Shown here in pieces: positions 23,845 to 33,768 of a DNA stretch of 64,000 bases. The stretch covers positions 2,790,001-2,854,000 of the forward strand of contig NZ_LT629785.1 in the NCBI RefSeq assembly GCF_900105995.1, read 5' to 3'. How positions within the stretch are numbered: position 1 is the first letter of the stretch; each line of letters starts with the position of its first letter. Source of the DNA: Pseudomonas pohangensis. Its GTDB lineage: Bacteria; Pseudomonadota; Gammaproteobacteria; Pseudomonadales; Pseudomonadaceae. Both the position numbers and the translations under genes were made by a program. Under the pieces are notes generated by a model. That model was not told the origin of the DNA. It ran no database searches and worked only from the letters and a program-made list of their open reading frames with translations.

Positions 23845-24456
23845 ATGGGCCTCTACGACCGTCACATCCTGCCGCGCATGATCGACTTCGCCTGCGGCAT
23901 GGGCGCAGTGATGAAAACCCGCTCGCAGATCGTGCCGCAGGCCAGCGGCCGGGTGCTGGAAATCGGCATCGGCACCGGGCTCAACCTGAGCTTCTATGAT
24001 CCTGAGAAAGTCACTGAAATCGTTGGCGTCGATCCGGCAGCCGAGATGCACGGAATGGCGCGTGAACGGGCCGCACAAATCGGCATTCCGGTACAGATCG
24101 TCGGCCTGGAACTGGGGCAGATCCAGGCGGCGGACGCCAGCTTCGACAACATCGTCTGCACCTTCACCCTGTGCACCATCCCCGATGCCGTGGCCGCACT
24201 CAGGGAAATGCGCCGGGTACTCAAGCCCGGCGGCAAGCTGCTGTTCAGTGAACACGGGCTGGCACCCGACCTGCCGGTGGTGCGCTGGCAGAACCGCCTG
24301 ACCCCGATGTGGAAACCGCTGGCCGGTGGCTGCCACCTCAATCGCGATATTCCGGCATTGATCAGCTCAGGCGGCTTTACCGTTCGCGAAATCCACAGCA
24401 GCTATCTCAAAGGGCCGAAGCCGATGACCTGGGTGTCACGCGGCTGGGCCGACTGA
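23845..24456 (+). CDS. class I SAM-dependent methyltransferase
   Basis: 203 residues, methyltransferase type 11 (UbiE-like) fold. The glycine motif VLEIGIGTGLNLS lies at about 38-50, an acidic residue in IVGVDPAAEM, and motif III-like RVLKPGGKLLFSEH. The substrate is unknown. The C-terminal W-K-P-L-A-G-G-C-H-L-N-R pattern is common to small-molecule or thiol/phospholipid methyltransferases of this family. It lies 20 bp behind desT, so membrane lipid or redox biology is possible, but that is inference only. Confidence 0.85.
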   Translation: MGLYDRHILPRMIDFACGMGAVMKTRSQIVPQASGRVLEIGIGTGLNLSFYDPEKVTEIVGVDPAAEMHGMARERAAQIGIPVQIVGLELGQIQAADASFDNIVCTFTLCTIPDAVAALREMRRVLKPGGKLLFSEHGLAPDLPVVRWQNRLTPMWKPLAGGCHLNRDIPALISSGGFTVREIHSSYLKGPKPMTWVSRGWAD

Positions 24457-24485
24457 ACTTCCTACCGGGCTGAGCCTTCCTCCGG

Positions 24486-24788
24486 CTAGCCGTTTTCAAA
24501 GCGCCCCAGACGGCTGCGCAGCTGGCGGTTTTCCTCACGCAGCTGCTCCAGTTCATCCAGCAGCTGCAGTGCCAGGGCGATCGCCGCCCACTCCAGCTCC
24601 AGATCCTGCCTGAGGCGCAAGGCGCGTCTGGCGGTGGCCAGCGCCTGCTCGTCGAACAGCCATTGTTCGGGGCTGGCACCACGGGGCTGCAGGATGCCCT
24701 CTTCGACGATCTCGACCAGCCACGCCTGCGGCAGACTGGTGCATTGGCAAAACTCGAGCACATTCATTTGCAGATAAGTGCTGCTCAT
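24486..24788 (-). CDS. cbpM: chaperone modulator CbpM
   Basis: 100-residue MerR-like helical modulator that binds the J-domain of CbpA and inhibits its activity. The start MSSTYLQMNVLEFCQ, the WLFDEQALATARRALRLRQDL helix and the C-terminal heptad-like ELEQLREENRQLRSRL fit the family. The start codon overlaps the stop of cbpA by 4 bp (ATGA), the conserved cbpA-cbpM arrangement. If cbpA is really frameshifted, CbpM has lost its coupled partner. Confidence 0.92.
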   Translation of the reverse strand: MSSTYLQMNVLEFCQCTSLPQAWLVEIVEEGILQPRGASPEQWLFDEQALATARRALRLRQDLELEWAAIALALQLLDELEQLREENRQLRSRLGRFENG

Positions 24789-25683
24789 GCTGATTTACTC
24801 CACTCGCTGCGTGGGTCAAACGCGGCCTTCTGCGCCAGTTGCGACCACAGTTCACGGCTTGCTGCATCGGTCTGCGCCGGCATGACCACCTTGAACAGCG
24901 CGTACAGGTCACCGTGGCCACCCAGCTTGTTGACCAGCCCCTTGCCCTTGATCCGCAGGCGCTGACCACTCTGGGTATTGGCCGGGATGGTCAGGTTGAT
25001 CTTGCCGGACAGCGTCGGCACCGTGACCTTGCAGCCCAGCGCCGCCTCCCAGGGTGCCAGTGGCACGGTGAGAATCAGGTTGTGCGCCTCCACATCGAAC
25101 AGCGGATGCGGCACCAGACGGATGATCAGATACAGATCCCCATTCGGCGCGCCACCGATGCCGGGCACGCCCTGTCCCTTGAGGCGGATACGCTCGCCGT
25201 CGCCAGTGCCGGCGGGAATCTTCACGTTCAGGGTTTTATTCAGCGCCGGCAGCGGCTGGCCGTCTGCGCTGTACTGTGGAATCTGCAGGGCAACCTGCTT
25301 GGCCTGCTCCTGCAGGGTTTCTTCCAGCAGCAGGGGAAATTCCATTTCCACATCCTGTCCGCTCCGCGCGTGCGTACGACTGTGGGCGCGGCCCCGGTGG
25401 GCGTGCGCGGCGTTGCCGAAAATGGCCTCGAAGAAATCCGAGTAATCGCGAAAGGCCGGCCCTGTTGCGCGTACTGGCGCAGTTCATCGTATTCGGCGCG
25501 CTTTTCGGCGGTCTTCAGCACCTCGTAGGCTTCCGCCACTTCCTTGAACTGTTGCTCGGCGTCCTTTTCCTTGCTGACGTCCGGGTGATACTTGCGCGCC
25601 AGTTTGCGGTAGGCGCTCTTGATCGCCGCATCGTCGGCACCGGGCTCGACGCCGAGCACCTTGTAGTAATCCTTGAATTCCAT
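24785..25683 (-). pseudogene. cbpA: curved-DNA-binding DnaJ-type chaperone CbpA, frameshifted
   Basis: DnaJ-type co-chaperone of DnaK with DNA-binding activity. From the ATG at 25683 the J-domain is intact (MEFKDYYKVLGVEPGADD, HPD in KYHPDVSKEKD). After RQYAQQGRP the frame changes at about 25455-25460. The next frame continues exactly as expected: F-R-D-Y-S-D-F-F-E-A-I-F-G linker, then both C-terminal beta domains from EMEFPLLLEETL to the stop at 24785. The span is 899 bp, one base short of 300 codons, so one base is missing. Both halves keep family sequence and codon use, which suggests a recent mutation or an assembly error at GGGCCGGCCTTT. cbpM follows by ATGA. Confidence 0.85.
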
Positions 25684-25736
25684 CAAACCCCCTGGCTGAT
25701 CCCAAGACTGTAACGCAACCCCCTGACCCGGCCAGA

Positions 25737-26000
25737 CTAACGCAGCTGGCTGTCCTTGCTGCCCCTGCGGTTATACCCGCCGGTCGCATGTTGCCGATCC
25801 TGCTCTGCCTGACAGGCCAGGCACAGACGTACGCCCTTGATAGCCTGGCGGCGCGCCTGCGCAATCGCCGCACCGCACCCGGCACAATGGCTCAGGCTTT
25901 CGCCCCGGGGCAGCTGGCTGCGGGCGCGCGCAACCGCGTCCTGAATACTGCTGTCGATCTGTTCTTGCACTGCACCGTCCGCCGCCCAACCACTGGCCAT
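25737..26000 (-). CDS. DksA/TraR-type zinc-finger protein
   Basis: 87 residues, a short DksA-like protein (YbiI type). A helical N-terminus (VQEQIDSSIQDAVARAR) leads to a C4 zinc finger, HCAGCGAAI then RLCLACQAEQD, with a charged tail. The ATG at 26000 has GAGG 6 bp upstream; the GTG at 26003 is less likely. It lacks the long coiled coil with the acidic tip of full DksA, so RNA polymerase secondary-channel activity is uncertain. No operon with cbpA is obvious (53-bp gap). Confidence 0.85.
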   Translation of the reverse strand: MASGWAADGAVQEQIDSSIQDAVARARSQLPRGESLSHCAGCGAAIAQARRQAIKGVRLCLACQAEQDRQHATGGYNRRGSKDSQLR

Positions 26001-26108
26001 CACACACCTCAGAGCAGGTTGTCGATAACTAAGGTATGGGTGTTGCCCTGCGGTTTTGCAAGTCCGCCAGCAAGCCGCTGCGCCACGGCAGGAAACCCGC
26101 TGGCGGTT

Positions 26109-26402
26109 TCAGTTGCCGCCGCTGACCACCAGCGTGACACCCAGTGCAGCGGCCAGCGAAAGCGGCAACAGCAGGGTATCGAGCAACAGACTGAACGGCA
26201 GGTCGACCGAGGGATAGGCCGGCGGCAGCGCGCCGAACCGATCCTGCGCACAACAACCATCGTGCATGGCGTACCAGTCCAGCCGGGTACCGCCATACAC
26301 CAGGGGCGGATCGGTTTTTTTCGAGTTCAGCACATTCACCGTGGCACAGCCGCTGCAACTCAGCGCCAGCAGCAGGCACAGCGCACGCCGGGCGTTACTC
26401 AT
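26109..26402 (-). CDS. YceK/YidQ-family lipoprotein
   Basis: 97 residues. The signal peptide ends in a lipobox (CSGC, Cys at about 19). GGTRLDWYAMHDGC and the following D-L-P-F-S-L-L-L-D-T-L-L-L-P segment fit the DUF1375 YceK/YidQ family of small membrane lipoproteins of unknown function. The gene starts inside the 3' end of ubiX (8-bp overlap), so it is probably translated from the ubiX message. Confidence 0.85.
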   Translation of the reverse strand: MSNARRALCLLLALSCSGCATVNVLNSKKTDPPLVYGGTRLDWYAMHDGCCAQDRFGALPPAYPSVDLPFSLLLDTLLLPLSLAAALGVTLVVSGGN

Positions 26403-27024
26403 CAGCGCACTGGTGATGCTCGCCCCAGCGCGGCAACATGTCCTGCGGAATATTCAGGCAGTTGAGGATCCGCGCCACAACGAAATCGACCAGGTCATCG
26501 ATGGTTTGTGGCTGGTGGTAGAAGCCCGGCGAGGCCGGCAGGATGGTCACGCCCAGATTGGACAGCCTGAGCATGTTCTCCAGATGGATACTGGAAAACG
26601 GTGTTTCGCGCGGCACCAGAATCAGTTGCCGGCGCTCCTTCAGCGCCACATCGGCAGCCCGTTCGATCAGGTTGTTGCAGGCCCCGCTGGCGATTGCCGA
26701 CAGGGTGCCGGTGGAACAGGGCAGCACCACCATCGAGGTGGGTGCACCGGATCCGGAGGCGGCCGGCGCCATCCAGTCTTCCTTGCCGAACACGCGGATC
26801 TGCCCGGGAGCGGCACCGGTGTACTCACTGAGGAAGGCCTGCATCGCCTGCGGCTTGCCCGGCAACAGCACATCGGTCTCGGTAGCCATCACCAGTTGTG
26901 CGGCCTTGGAAATCAGGAAGTGCACCTCGCGATTTTCCTGCACCAGACAATCAAGCAGGCGCAGGCCGTACTGCGCACCGGAAGCACCGGTCATGGCCAG
27001 GGTGATGCGTTCAGGACCAGTCAT
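26395..27024 (-). CDS. ubiX: flavin prenyltransferase UbiX
   Basis: Makes prenylated FMN, the cofactor of the UbiD decarboxylase in ubiquinone synthesis. The start MTGPERITLAMTGASGAQYG at 27024 aligns with P. aeruginosa UbiX (an ATG two codons upstream exists). The FMN-site SGSGAPTSMVVLPCSTGTL, the ERAADVALKERRQLILVPRE motif and FYHQPQTIDDLVDFV are intact. The length is 209 residues. The neighbour mpl is the same as in P. aeruginosa. An inverted repeat separates it from mpl, so it probably has its own promoter. Confidence 0.96.
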   Translation of the reverse strand: MTGPERITLAMTGASGAQYGLRLLDCLVQENREVHFLISKAAQLVMATETDVLLPGKPQAMQAFLSEYTGAAPGQIRVFGKEDWMAPAASGSGAPTSMVVLPCSTGTLSAIASGACNNLIERAADVALKERRQLILVPRETPFSSIHLENMLRLSNLGVTILPASPGFYHQPQTIDDLVDFVVARILNCLNIPQDMLPRWGEHHQCADE

Positions 27025-27036
27025 TGCCATACTCCC

Positions 27037-27099
27037 GTAGGGTGGGCTTCAGCCCACCAAGACCAAGACTCCGCCATGGTGGGCTGAAGCCCACCCTAC
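27037..27099. repeat. inverted repeat between mpl and ubiX
   Basis: Perfect 23-bp arms (27037-27059 and 27077-27099) starting GTAGGGTGGGCTTCAGCC, with a 17-bp spacer. The arm differs from the repeat at 13.5 kb but resembles the GTGGGCTGAAGCCCAC REP-like family common in environmental proteobacteria. It sits 3 bp from the mpl stop and could end mpl transcription or stabilise its 3' end. Confidence 0.88.
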
Positions 27100-27102
27100 A
27101 CA

Positions 27103-28455
27103 TTACTGCGCCAACGCCTTGGCCAGCTTGCCATGCAGGCCGCCAAAACCGCCATTGCTCATCACTACCACCTGGGTGCCCGGAGCGGCATGCGCCTTGA
27201 CTCCGGCAATGATGGTTTCCAGTGAGTCACACACTTCGGTCGGATTACCGGCACAAGCCACAGTGGCGGCCAGATCCCAACCCAGATTGGCCGGCGCATA
27301 CCAGTAGACCCGATCTGCCTGCTGTGCGGACGCCGGCAAACCGTCACGGTGCGCTCCCAGCTTCATCGAATTCGAACGTGGTTCGATCACCGCGATAATC
27401 TGCGCGTCACCAACCTGCTTGCGCAGACCGTCGAGGGTGGTGGCAATCGCTGTCGGGTGGTGGGCGAAGTCATCATAGATGGTTACACCCGCCACTTCGG
27501 CAACCTTTTCCATACGCCGTTTGACGCTGTGGAACTGGCTCAATGCGGCAATACCCAGCTCCGGCAGCACACCGACATGGCGCGCCGCCGCCAGCGTCAC
27601 CAGCGCATTGGCCACACTGTGCTGGCCGGTCAGACTCCAGCGCACTTCGCCCTGCTCGACACCGTCGAACAACACGGCAAACTGCGAGCCGTCCTCACTT
27701 ATCAGGCGTGCCTGCCACTGACCACCTTCGCCGGTAGTTTGCACCGGTGTCCAGCAACCCATAGCTACCACGCGCTGCAAGGCCTGCTCGTCCGCCGGAT
27801 AGATCACCAGCCCCTCGCCCGGCACGGTGCGCAACAGATGGTGGAACTGCCGCTCGATGGCCGCCAGATCCGGGAAGATATCCGCGTGGTCAAACTCCAG
27901 ATTGTTCAATACCGCGGTGCGCGGGCGGTAATGCACGAACTTGCTGCGCTTGTCGAAGAAGGCGCTGTCGTATTCATCGGCCTCGACCACAAAGAACGGC
28001 GTGTCACCCAGCCGCGCAGAGATGCCGAAATTCTGCGGCACCCCGCCGATCAGGAAGCCCGGGCTCATGCCGGCATGCTCGAGCACCCAGGCCAGCATGC
28101 TGCTGGTGGTGGTCTTGCCATGGGTACCGGCCACCGCCAGTACCCAGCGGCCCTGCAGCACATGGTCAGCCAGCCATTGTGGACCGGAGACATACGGCAG
28201 GCCCTGATTGAGCACGTACTCCACCGCCGGATTGCCGCGCGACAAGGCATTGCCGATCACCACCAGATCCGGTGCCGGTTGCAGATGCTCCGGCGCGTAG
28301 CCCTGCATCAGTTCGATACCCTGGGCTTGCAGCTGGGTGCTCATGGGTGGATAGACATTGGCATCGGAGCCGGTAACGCGATGACCGAGCTCCTTGGCCA
28401 GCACCGCCAGCGAACCCATGAAGGTGCCGCAAATGCCGAGAACATGGATATGCAT
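27103..28455 (-). CDS. mpl: UDP-N-acetylmuramate tripeptide ligase Mpl
   Basis: Peptidoglycan recycling: joins recovered L-Ala-gamma-D-Glu-meso-DAP to UDP-MurNAc. Start at 28455 (MHIHVLGICGTFMG), with GAGG upstream; the frame runs further 5' but those 51 residues lack Mpl similarity. 450 residues. Mur-ligase motifs: P-loop AVAGTHGKTTT (about 109-119), EADEYDSAFFDKR and the C-terminal domain FAHHPTAIATTLDGL. It is divergent from exaC. Confidence 0.96.
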   Translation of the reverse strand: MHIHVLGICGTFMGSLAVLAKELGHRVTGSDANVYPPMSTQLQAQGIELMQGYAPEHLQPAPDLVVIGNALSRGNPAVEYVLNQGLPYVSGPQWLADHVLQGRWVLAVAGTHGKTTTSSMLAWVLEHAGMSPGFLIGGVPQNFGISARLGDTPFFVVEADEYDSAFFDKRSKFVHYRPRTAVLNNLEFDHADIFPDLAAIERQFHHLLRTVPGEGLVIYPADEQALQRVVAMGCWTPVQTTGEGGQWQARLISEDGSQFAVLFDGVEQGEVRWSLTGQHSVANALVTLAAARHVGVLPELGIAALSQFHSVKRRMEKVAEVAGVTIYDDFAHHPTAIATTLDGLRKQVGDAQIIAVIEPRSNSMKLGAHRDGLPASAQQADRVYWYAPANLGWDLAATVACAGNPTEVCDSLETIIAGVKAHAAPGTQVVVMSNGGFGGLHGKLAKALAQ

Positions 28456-28709
28456 GAATGACCTCAAAAACGCGCCCAAAAAAGCGCTACAGACAAGCTG
28501 CGGCAGGTTAGCACAAGCACCCGCGCTGCCACCAAGACGATCAGCGACTGCCGGCAGCACACCGGCACAAGCAAAAGTCCAATGGGCAGCGTAGCGACTT
28601 GCAGCCATGCTGCTAAGGTTAATCCGTTCAAAGTCGCACTGTGGAGCTGAACTTCAGTCTGCTGCACAGACTCGAATACCTACCACCCGGACCACGTGAG
28701 GAAAGCATC

Positions 28710-30230
<1,521 letters not shown>

Positions 30231-30347
30231 AGCCTCCGGCGCGCCGGCCTGACCGTGCGCGCCAACACCCATACAGAAGTTGCCCGGCATACCGGCAGTC
30301 GACCAATGGCTATAGCGCATTCAGTGGCCAGCTTCCGGCAATGCCCC

Positions 30348-30353
30348 TATAAT
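30348..30353 (+). promoter_or_regulatory. candidate -10 box for ppa
   Basis: A perfect TATAAT 57 bp upstream of the ppa start. No convincing -35 hexamer lies 16-18 bp upstream, so the promoter call rests mainly on the -10. Confidence 0.45.
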
Positions 30354-30409
30354 CGCGTCCACTTTTCTCGCATCTGGCTGATGCACTCAGCCTCCTCGGA
30401 GTAAAAACC

Positions 30410-30937
30410 ATGAGCTATAGCAAGATTCCGGCTGGCAAAGACCTGCCAAACGATATCTACGTCGCCATCGAGATCCCGGCCAACCACCAGCCGATCAAGT
30501 ACGAAATCGATCACGATACCGACTGCCTGATGGTCGACCGCTTCATGGCCACACCGATGTTCTACCCGGCCAACTACGGCTTCATCCCGCACACCCTGGC
30601 CGACGACGGTGATCCGCTCGACGTGCTGGTAGTCACCCCCTACCCGGTAGCTCCCGGCTCGGTAATCCGTGCCCGCCCGATCGGCGTGCTGCACATGACC
30701 GACGAAGCCGGCGGCGACGCCAAACTGATCGCCGTACCGCATGACAAGCTCAGCCAGCTGTATGTGGACGTCAAGGAATACACCGACCTGCCGCCATTGC
30801 TGCTCGAGCAGATCAAGCACTTCTTCGAGCACTACAAGGATCTGGAGAAGGGCAAGTGGGTAAAAGTTGAAGGCTGGGGCAACGCTGACGCCGCCCGTGC
30901 CGAAATCACCAAATCGGTTGCGGCCTACCAGAAGTAA
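30410..30937 (+). CDS. ppa: inorganic pyrophosphatase
   Basis: Family I soluble pyrophosphatase that pulls biosynthetic reactions forward by hydrolysing PPi. 175 residues, normal size. The active-site signature GDPLDVLVV (about 67-75) and the earlier YEIDHDTD and FYPANYGFIPHT segments are intact. A strong terminator follows. It is the last core gene before the AT-rich polysaccharide cluster. Confidence 0.97.
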   Translation: MSYSKIPAGKDLPNDIYVAIEIPANHQPIKYEIDHDTDCLMVDRFMATPMFYPANYGFIPHTLADDGDPLDVLVVTPYPVAPGSVIRARPIGVLHMTDEAGGDAKLIAVPHDKLSQLYVDVKEYTDLPPLLLEQIKHFFEHYKDLEKGKWVKVEGWGNADAARAEITKSVAAYQK

Positions 30938-30954
30938 GCCAAGACCAAAACCTG

Positions 30955-30982
30955 AAGCCGGCCCACAAGGCCGGCTTTTTAT
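30955..30982 (+). terminator. intrinsic terminator after ppa
   Basis: AAGCCGGC (30955-30962) pairs with GCCGGCTT (30970-30977) around a 7-nt loop, followed by TTTATT. It ends ppa 18 bp after its stop. Confidence 0.88.
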
Positions 30983-32169
30983 TGCTTACGAGTTAACAAC
31001 TGTAAAATATCATTTGCCATAGCGCGCATAATGCGCTCACGTGAATAAGTTTCAACAAAAGAAGTTCGCTCAACACTCTCCATACATAATCCATTCAAAC
31101 ATTGCACTGCTTGCAAAGCGTCACAAGGCGTGAATGTTACAGCGTTAGATATTTCTCTATCTATAAACTCAGCAGCATACCCGCCAACACCTGCCCAGAT
31201 AGGTTTCCCAGTAGCAGCATACTCAAATAGCTTCGAAGGTAGCACTCGCTCAAAAGCTTTTAATGTATTTAAGTGCAGAAAAAGAATATCCGCGTCCCGA
31301 TACATGCGAACTAATTGACATCTTGCTACTGGAGAAATAATTTCAACATTATCCAAACCGTTGACCAAAACAGCTTCCTGTAAAGCCTCTAACTGCCCGC
31401 CCGCACCTACGATTCGAAAGTAAGCGCGCCCCTTTAGCTGCTTAGCCAGCTCAGGTACGATCAAATGAAGGCCTTGCCCATCACCAACATTCCCTGCGTA
31501 AAAAATCTGAAGAGGGCTAGGCGAGTCATTACTTCGCAAGGCTTTTAATGGGAGGTTTACAAACTTAGCATCAACACCGTTCGAGTGAATTGAAAAGCAC
31601 TGTTCAGGGTACTTTGGCTTAAAGTAATTTAAAAACCCTTTACTAACTAGATTCACTTTGTCTGCTCGACTAACAGTCCAACGCTCTAAAGCACTGAAGA
31701 ATGCAGTGAAAATATTAGACAGTGGTGATTCAAATAACCCGCTAATGCTCTCAACAAAAATATCACGTATATCAAGATAAAGTTTTGCGCCCTGCCTATA
31801 AGCTATCAATCGTCCCAGCGCAGCCGTCATCAATCGAGACGACGTAGCCACCACCAAATCATATTCCGCCTCAGACGCTAGACGACTTGCTTTACGTGCA
31901 TAGCGAATGAATGCTACTGCTTGATTAAAAAAACCATTTCGATATTTCGGCAAAGAAATTCGACGTATCCATAGCCCGTCCCCAGCCTCAATAGAACTCG
32001 TTTTATCTGCGTGCTGCTGATAGCGATTTGGCTGCGTCGTCAGCACATCTATATGCAAATTTGACCCGCCAACTTCCTGCAATGCTTTAACTAGCGCAGA
32101 AGCGCGAAATGAACCCGCGGCTAAATCCGGAGGATAAAAAAATGTAAGGACAAGTATGCGCCGAATCAT
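30979..32169 (-). CDS. GT4-family glycosyltransferase
   Basis: GT-B fold retaining glycosyltransferase of family 4, 396 residues. The N-terminal acceptor domain starts with LVLTFFYPPDLAAGSFR, the usual WbuB/WcaI-like opening. The donor domain shows FYAGNVGDGQGL, then ADILFLHL and the E-x7-E-type motif around PSKLFEYAATGKPIWAG. It is the last gene of the leftward polysaccharide cluster, followed by ppa in convergent orientation. Base composition is AT-richer than the core genes. The sugar is not predictable. Confidence 0.9.
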   Translation of the reverse strand: MIRRILVLTFFYPPDLAAGSFRASALVKALQEVGGSNLHIDVLTTQPNRYQQHADKTSSIEAGDGLWIRRISLPKYRNGFFNQAVAFIRYARKASRLASEAEYDLVVATSSRLMTAALGRLIAYRQGAKLYLDIRDIFVESISGLFESPLSNIFTAFFSALERWTVSRADKVNLVSKGFLNYFKPKYPEQCFSIHSNGVDAKFVNLPLKALRSNDSPSPLQIFYAGNVGDGQGLHLIVPELAKQLKGRAYFRIVGAGGQLEALQEAVLVNGLDNVEIISPVARCQLVRMYRDADILFLHLNTLKAFERVLPSKLFEYAATGKPIWAGVGGYAAEFIDREISNAVTFTPCDALQAVQCLNGLCMESVERTSFVETYSRERIMRAMANDILQLLTRKQ

Positions 32170-32327
32170 AAAAGTAAGATCCCACCAGAACCGAATAGTT
32201 TTTAGATCAAAACGGCAATCACATTTAACGCTTTAGCGCAACGCAGAACCAATTACTCCTTATATTCCATGTGACTGAATCAGGCCTGCCATAAGCTAAT
32301 CCACCATGCCACACTAAAAACACCAAA

Positions 32328-33524
32328 TCACCTCAAAATCTGATCATATAATCCAATCAACACAAACTCCTGCGACTCCCAACTGAGTGCGGCAGCTGCC
32401 TGCTGCGCACGGGCAGAGTAATACCTGCGCTCGGTTTCATCTACTACCAACTCTCGCAATGCTGCTTCTAGCGCTTCACAATTCCCGGCAGGCACTAAAA
32501 TACCCAAGTCATGGGTACGTAGAACACGACGAATTTCCGGAAAAGCTGAAGCCACGACCGGCAATCTTGCCTGAACATACTCAAACAGCTTATTTGAGTC
32601 AGTGGTAAAATGATTAAAGCAGGTATTCTCGATGGGTTGCACACCAATGTCAGCTGAAGCGGAGTATTCCGGCAGGTCCGCAAGGCTGACTGTTGGTATA
32701 AACAGAACGCGATGTGCGAGTTCTAGCTCATCGGCCAGCTTCCTCAGTGGCGCCTCAAGACGGCCACCCCCAATAAAAACGAAATAGGCACCGGGAACAT
32801 TCGCAGCTACCCGCACTAACCGTTCCAGCCCACGGCCCTGTTGCAAGCCACCTTGGTACACCACAACAGGCCAAGGTTCGTGCAACCCCAGCTCATCTTT
32901 AATGCGTTGCGAGCGGGCAACGTGGGATAACCGCGGCCGGTTCTGCAACACTACCGGCCGTGCTATGCCATAGGCTCTAGCAAAGAATTTAGCGCGCATA
33001 TCAGTTGTAGTGATGCAGCCATGCGCCCTGGGCATCAGAAACCGTTCAACACAAGAGACCAAGGTACGAACACCGGTGTAACCTTCCCGACTGGAGCTGA
33101 TCTCGTGAGCGTCATAAACTAGCTTGGCACGACTCACCTTCGCAGCTAGCCACGCGGTAGGCAAGGTATTCACATCATGGGCATGAATCACATCTGCCCG
33201 AGAGAAAGCTAAGCGTCGGAACATCGAAAGATGAGCCCAAACACGGGACAACACTTGAACCACCAACGACTGTCGCTGAGCGTCTGCTACGGATTGACCT
33301 GACTTATTTTTAAAAGGACTCAAGGACACTCGACGCACCTCGATACCATCATCCAAATACTCTTTCTGAGCCGTTTTACCCGGCACATGCACCGCATGCA
33401 CGACGACGCTGTAGCCTACCGCCTGAAGCGTTTGAGCCTCTTTTAACACCCGAGCATCATTGCAGAAGTCATTCCATACCAACATATGCACAGAAAAACG
33501 TCTAGATTGGACCGTGTTGCCCAT
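32328..33524 (-). CDS. GT4-family glycosyltransferase
   Basis: 398 residues, GT-B fold, family 4. The acceptor domain reads VHMLVWNDFCNDARVLKEAQTL, then DVIHAHDVNTLP and KLVYDAHEI. The donor domain reads VVVYQGGLQQGRGLERLV, FIGGGRLEAPL and the donor-binding SNKLFEYVQARLPVVAS. It lies 158 bp upstream of the other GT4 gene and 163 bp downstream of the reconstructed cysC tail; these gaps are long for an operon, and I see no genes in them. Confidence 0.9.
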   Translation of the reverse strand: MGNTVQSRRFSVHMLVWNDFCNDARVLKEAQTLQAVGYSVVVHAVHVPGKTAQKEYLDDGIEVRRVSLSPFKNKSGQSVADAQRQSLVVQVLSRVWAHLSMFRRLAFSRADVIHAHDVNTLPTAWLAAKVSRAKLVYDAHEISSSREGYTGVRTLVSCVERFLMPRAHGCITTTDMRAKFFARAYGIARPVVLQNRPRLSHVARSQRIKDELGLHEPWPVVVYQGGLQQGRGLERLVRVAANVPGAYFVFIGGGRLEAPLRKLADELELAHRVLFIPTVSLADLPEYSASADIGVQPIENTCFNHFTTDSNKLFEYVQARLPVVASAFPEIRRVLRTHDLGILVPAGNCEALEAALRELVVDETERRYYSARAQQAAAALSWESQEFVLIGLYDQILR

Positions 33525-33687
33525 AAATTATCTATCCAATTAAACATGAACGACCGGCGTGGTCGACGGTAACTATAGGTGCGGCTTGAGAGCACAAGAC
33601 ACGCCTGAAACGGGGCCAGATCTGTGATGCGCAAAACATCGAGAATCAATCAAACAAATCTAAAGTGTCCAAACTAGACAGCCCGAA

Positions 33688-33768
33688 CTACAAAGACAAC
33701 GAAAGCGAAATACGTTGAATGATTAGATCTACGCATTCATCAGTGCTCAAACACGAAGTGTCGACTCG
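33688..33768 (-). other. stranded C-terminal tail of cysC beyond an in-frame TGA
   Basis: Reading on past the TGA at 33769-33771 in the same frame gives 26 codons and a TAG. They read RVDTSCLSTDECVDLIIQRI and a few Ser/Leu residues, the expected APS-kinase C-terminus (family pattern PELRVDT-x2-LS-x2-ECV). The total would be 197 codons, normal family length. A single base change TTA to TGA (Leu to stop) would explain it. Confidence 0.8.

Noticed and set aside
25240..25686. Programmed frameshift in cbpA
   Set aside because: No slippery heptamer or downstream structure typical of programmed shifts; CbpA is a single-frame gene in other bacteria.
28456..28608. N-terminal extension of mpl
   Set aside because: The 51 extra residues have no Mpl similarity, and GAGG precedes the internal ATG at 28455.
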